Source of the DNA: Oscillospiraceae bacterium
GTDB lineage: Bacteria; Bacillota; Clostridia; Oscillospirales; CAG-272
Length of the DNA stretch: 32,464 nucleotides
Assembly (NCBI GenBank): GCA_015065045.1
Contig: SVRB01000004.1
Coordinates: forward strand, 1-32,464
Direction: 5' to 3'
The notes under the pieces were generated by a model. It worked only from the letters and a program-made list of their open reading frames with translations. It did no database searches and was not told the DNA's origin. This document shows, piece by piece, positions 30,150 through 32,464 of this stretch; the stretch's first letter is position 1, and each line of letters starts with the position of its first letter. Both the position numbers and the translations under genes were made by a program.

Positions 30150-31457
30150 ATGGAAAGGTATTATCAACCCGAAATTGAAAAAGCACCAAGAGAAACTATC
30201 GTAAAATTACAGAATGAACGCTTGGTGAATACTGTAAAAAGAGTTTATGAAAACGTTTCCCATTATCGTAAGAAGATGGATGAATCCGGAATAAAACCCG
30301 AGGATATAAAGAGTATCGACGATTTATACAAGCTCCCGTTCAGCTACAAGCAGGATCTTCGCGATACTTATCCTTACGGTATGTTTGCTGTGCCTATGAA
30401 GGACGTTGTAAGACTTCACGCATCGAGCGGAACCACTGGCAAACAGATAGTTGTTGGATATACTGAGAATGACCTTGATTTATGGAGTGACTGCTGCGCA
30501 AGAGCATTGACAGCGGCGGGCTGCACCGAGGAGGATAAGGTTCACGTTTCTTACGGATATGGACTGTTTACAGGTGGACTTGGCGCAGATGCAGGTTCAA
30601 AAAAGGTTGGAGCTGTTACTATTCCCGTATCGAGCGGTAATACGCAAAGACAGATCACAATTCTCAGAGATTTCGGCTCGACGATTCTTTGCTGTACACC
30701 GTCTTACGCTTTACATATGGCAGAAACGTTGTATGCTCAAGGATATACTAAAGATGATATAAATCTTAAAGCAGGTATATTCGGAGCAGAGCCCTGGACA
30801 AATGAAATGCGTCAGCAGATAGAAGAAATGCTCGGAATAAAAGCTTATGATATTTACGGTTTGACAGAGATAATCGGTCCCGGTGTTGGTTTTGAATGTT
30901 CAGAACAGTCTGGTATGCACATAAATGAAGACCACTTTATAGTTGAGGTGATTGACCCCGACACAGGAGAAGTGCTTCCCGACGGCACACAGGGTGAGCT
31001 TGTTTTTACTTGCATTACGAAAGAAGCGTTTCCGATTATTCGCTATCGCACAAGAGATATCGGAGTTATTACAAGAGAAAAATGCTCTTGCGGAAGAACG
31101 CTTGTTAAGATGACAAAGCCTCGCGGCAGAACAGACGATATGCTTATTATCCGCGGTGTAAATGTGTTCCCGTCACAGATAGAATCTGTTCTCATCGAAA
31201 AGGGTTATACCGCAAACTATCAGATAGTTGTTGACAGAGAAAATAACTTTGACAGTATTGAGGTTAGAGTTGAATTGAGCCCTGAAAACTTCCGTGATAC
31301 TATTAAGGGACTTGATAAGCAGGCTAAGGAACTTTCGGAAGCTTTGAAGGTTGTACTTGGACTTAATGCTCACGTTAAGCTTATGGAGCCCAATTCTATT
31401 CCTCGTTCCGAGGGTAAAGCTGTACGAGTTATTGACAAGCGTAAGCTTTTAGACTAA
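30150..31457 (+). CDS. paaK: Phenylacetate-CoA ligase (PaaK family)
   Basis: 435 residues, an AMP-forming acyl-CoA ligase. The P-loop SSGTTGK lies at 92-98, the A5-type motif is YDIYGLTEIIGPG, and the C-terminal hinge region is GRTDDMLIIRGVNVFPSQIE, the PaaK-specific form. Length matches PaaK. It activates phenylacetate, and perhaps hydroxyphenyl- or indole-acetate, to the CoA thioester. GGAGG (30133-30137) is 12 nt from ATG 30150; the in-frame TTG at 30084 lies inside the T-box terminator tail. It is the first gene under Phe T-box control, followed by the ACT protein (22 bp) and an aminotransferase. A biosynthetic direction (phenylacetyl-CoA to phenylpyruvate by a ferredoxin oxidoreductase) fits. 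Confidence 0.93.
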   Translation: MERYYQPEIEKAPRETIVKLQNERLVNTVKRVYENVSHYRKKMDESGIKPEDIKSIDDLYKLPFSYKQDLRDTYPYGMFAVPMKDVVRLHASSGTTGKQIVVGYTENDLDLWSDCCARALTAAGCTEEDKVHVSYGYGLFTGGLGADAGSKKVGAVTIPVSSGNTQRQITILRDFGSTILCCTPSYALHMAETLYAQGYTKDDINLKAGIFGAEPWTNEMRQQIEEMLGIKAYDIYGLTEIIGPGVGFECSEQSGMHINEDHFIVEVIDPDTGEVLPDGTQGELVFTCITKEAFPIIRYRTRDIGVITREKCSCGRTLVKMTKPRGRTDDMLIIRGVNVFPSQIESVLIEKGYTANYQIVVDRENNFDSIEVRVELSPENFRDTIKGLDKQAKELSEALKVVLGLNAHVKLMEPNSIPRSEGKAVRVIDKRKLLD

Positions 31458-31479
31458 AATACTAAGAGAGGTAAATGAG

Positions 31480-31908
31480 ATGATAAAACAGTTATCGGTA
31501 TTTCTTCAAAATAAATCGGGCAAGATCGCTTCGGTTGTAAATACACTTTACGAAAACGGAATAGATATCCGCGCGCTTTCTATTGCGGACACCGCTGATT
31601 TTGGAATTTTGCGTATGCTTGTAAACGACGTTGAAAAGGCAAGAGCCGCTTTGGCAAAGGAGAACTGCATTGTAAGCGTAAACGAAGTAGACGTTGTTGC
31701 TGTTCCTGACAAACCGGGAGGCTTGGCGGAGGTTTTGAAAAAACTTTCGGCTGCCCAGATAGATATTGAATATATGTATTCACTTATCGACAGAGGAACA
31801 GACGACGCGTATATGGTGTTCCGTTTATCAGACGAGGCGAACAGCTTTGGAGCGTTACAGGCAAACGGTATTGTTACCGTTCCCGGAGAAGTGCTCGGAC
31901 TTAAATAA
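31480..31908 (+). CDS. Double ACT-domain protein
   Basis: 142 residues made of two ACT domains, about 1-68 (IKQLSVFLQNKSGKIASVVNTLYENGIDIRAL) and 70-142 (DVVAVPDKPGGLAEVLKKLSAAQIDIEYMY). The characteristic Gly turns (NKSGK, DKPGG) are where amino-acid ligands bind. Stand-alone tandem ACT proteins next to paaK and indolepyruvate oxidoreductase genes are frequent in anaerobes and archaea as I recall, and probably sense aromatic amino acids or aryl-CoA flux. AGAGAGG precedes the ATG. In the T-box operon. Confidence 0.9.
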   Translation: MIKQLSVFLQNKSGKIASVVNTLYENGIDIRALSIADTADFGILRMLVNDVEKARAALAKENCIVSVNEVDVVAVPDKPGGLAEVLKKLSAAQIDIEYMYSLIDRGTDDAYMVFRLSDEANSFGALQANGIVTVPGEVLGLK

Positions 31909-31932
31909 AATATAATTGAGGTGTTTATAGAT

Positions 31933-32464
31933 ATGCAGGAAATGAGCAGAAAAACAAAGCATTTTACCGATTCTGTCATACGCCGTATGACAAGAATCGC
32001 TATTGCAAATAACGCGATAAATTTGGCGCAGGGCTTTCCGGATTTTGATCCGCCGAAGGTTTTGACAGACAGACTTGAGGAGATAAGCCAGATAGGCCCT
32101 CACCAGTATCCGATTACTATGGGAGCGCCCAATTTCAGACGTGCGCTCGCTGAAAAATGCGGTCGTTTTATGGGCAGAAAGATTGACCCTGAAACCGAGG
32201 TGGTTGTTACTATAGGTTCTACCGAGGCTATGGTTGATACTCTTTTTGCTATCACAAACCCCGGTGACAAGATCATTATGTTCTCTCCTTATTTTGAGAA
32301 CTACCGCGCGCAGACGCTTCTTGCTGACTGTGAACCTATATTCGTTCCCTTGATCCCCCCTGCATTCAATTATGATGCAAACGTGCTTGAGGATGCGTTT
32401 AAAAAGGGAGCTAAGGCTATACTTATCTGTAACCCCTCTAACCCCAGCGGTAAGGTGTTTACAG
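31933..32464 (+). CDS. PLP-dependent aminotransferase class I/II (3' end outside window)
   Basis: 177 codons from ATG 31933 to the window edge; GAGGTG at 31918-31923 lies upstream. Fold-type I signatures seen are INLAQGFPDFDPPK, HQYPITMGAPNFRRALAEK, VVVTIGSTEAM (PLP phosphate region), MFSPYFENYRAQ and AILICNPSNPSGKVFT (NPxNPxG). The catalytic Lys lies beyond the edge. It is related to aspartate/aromatic aminotransferases. As third gene of the Phe T-box operon, transamination of phenylpyruvate to phenylalanine is the likely role. Confidence 0.92.
   Translation, partial: MQEMSRKTKHFTDSVIRRMTRIAIANNAINLAQGFPDFDPPKVLTDRLEEISQIGPHQYPITMGAPNFRRALAEKCGRFMGRKIDPETEVVVTIGSTEAMVDTLFAITNPGDKIIMFSPYFENYRAQTLLADCEPIFVPLIPPAFNYDANVLEDAFKKGAKAILICNPSNPSGKVFT

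Overview
The window looks like a chromosomal segment of an AT-rich, anaerobic, low-GC Gram-positive bacterium, most likely an uncultured gut clostridium (Eubacteriales/Oscillospirales-like). This rests on several signs. Shine-Dalgarno sites are strong AGGAGG-type, and sigma-A promoters of the TTGACA-17-TATAAT form are dense. The window carries a desulfoferrodoxin, an aldo/keto reductase with ferredoxin clusters, a T-box riboswitch, NrdR, a YitT protein, a DUF5685/J-domain cluster, and a candidate spoVM-like microgene that would imply a spore-forming lineage. The lineage is inferred; no rRNA or marker gene is present. Many apparent gene starts lie upstream of a promoter box, so several starts were moved inward.

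Layout. 1-2.5 kb: tail of a Pro/Thr/Ala-repeat protein, a superoxide reductase with a PerR-like palindrome in its promoter, a GNAT acetyltransferase and two small unknowns. 2.5-5.6 kb: divergent L-lactate permease and L-lactate dehydrogenase genes, with a perfect inverted repeat over the ldh -10 box. 5.6-7.2 kb: a dispersed hairpin-rich repeat and an Fe-S aldo/keto reductase. 7.2-10.8 kb: two tandem paralogous lipoproteins with EF-hand-like loops. 11-13.6 kb: an NhaC-type antiporter facing an LDH2/MDH2-type dehydrogenase. 13.8-16.6 kb: an ATC-hydrolase-family protein, two small membrane proteins and an XRE-TPR regulator. 16.6-18.95 kb: an accessory patch with a truncated small ORF, an orphan promoter, gene remnants, a dGTPase-family HD hydrolase, a tRNA-Pro 3'-end fragment and the intact tRNA-Pro(GGG).

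19-23.6 kb: nrdR with two NrdR-box-like sites, then a co-oriented run of Dabb protein, CPBP protease, tadA, RluA-type pseudouridine synthase and a Gfo/Idh/MocA oxidoreductase. 23.8-26.5 kb: a four-gene cluster (DUF47-like, DUF5685, J-domain/Cys-rich, membrane protein). 26.5-28.3 kb, minus strand: a spoVM-like microgene with a 52-residue membrane protein, a YitT protein and a four-helix-type protein. 28.4-29.8 kb: a PlsC-like acyltransferase with a zinc ribbon. 29.8 kb to the end: a T-box leader with specifier TTC (Phe), followed by phenylacetate-CoA ligase, a double-ACT protein and an aminotransferase cut by the window edge.

The most interesting unit is this last one. A phenylalanine-starvation riboswitch controls an aryl-acetate CoA ligase and an aminotransferase, which suggests salvage of phenylalanine from phenylacetate by reductive carboxylation rather than breakdown.
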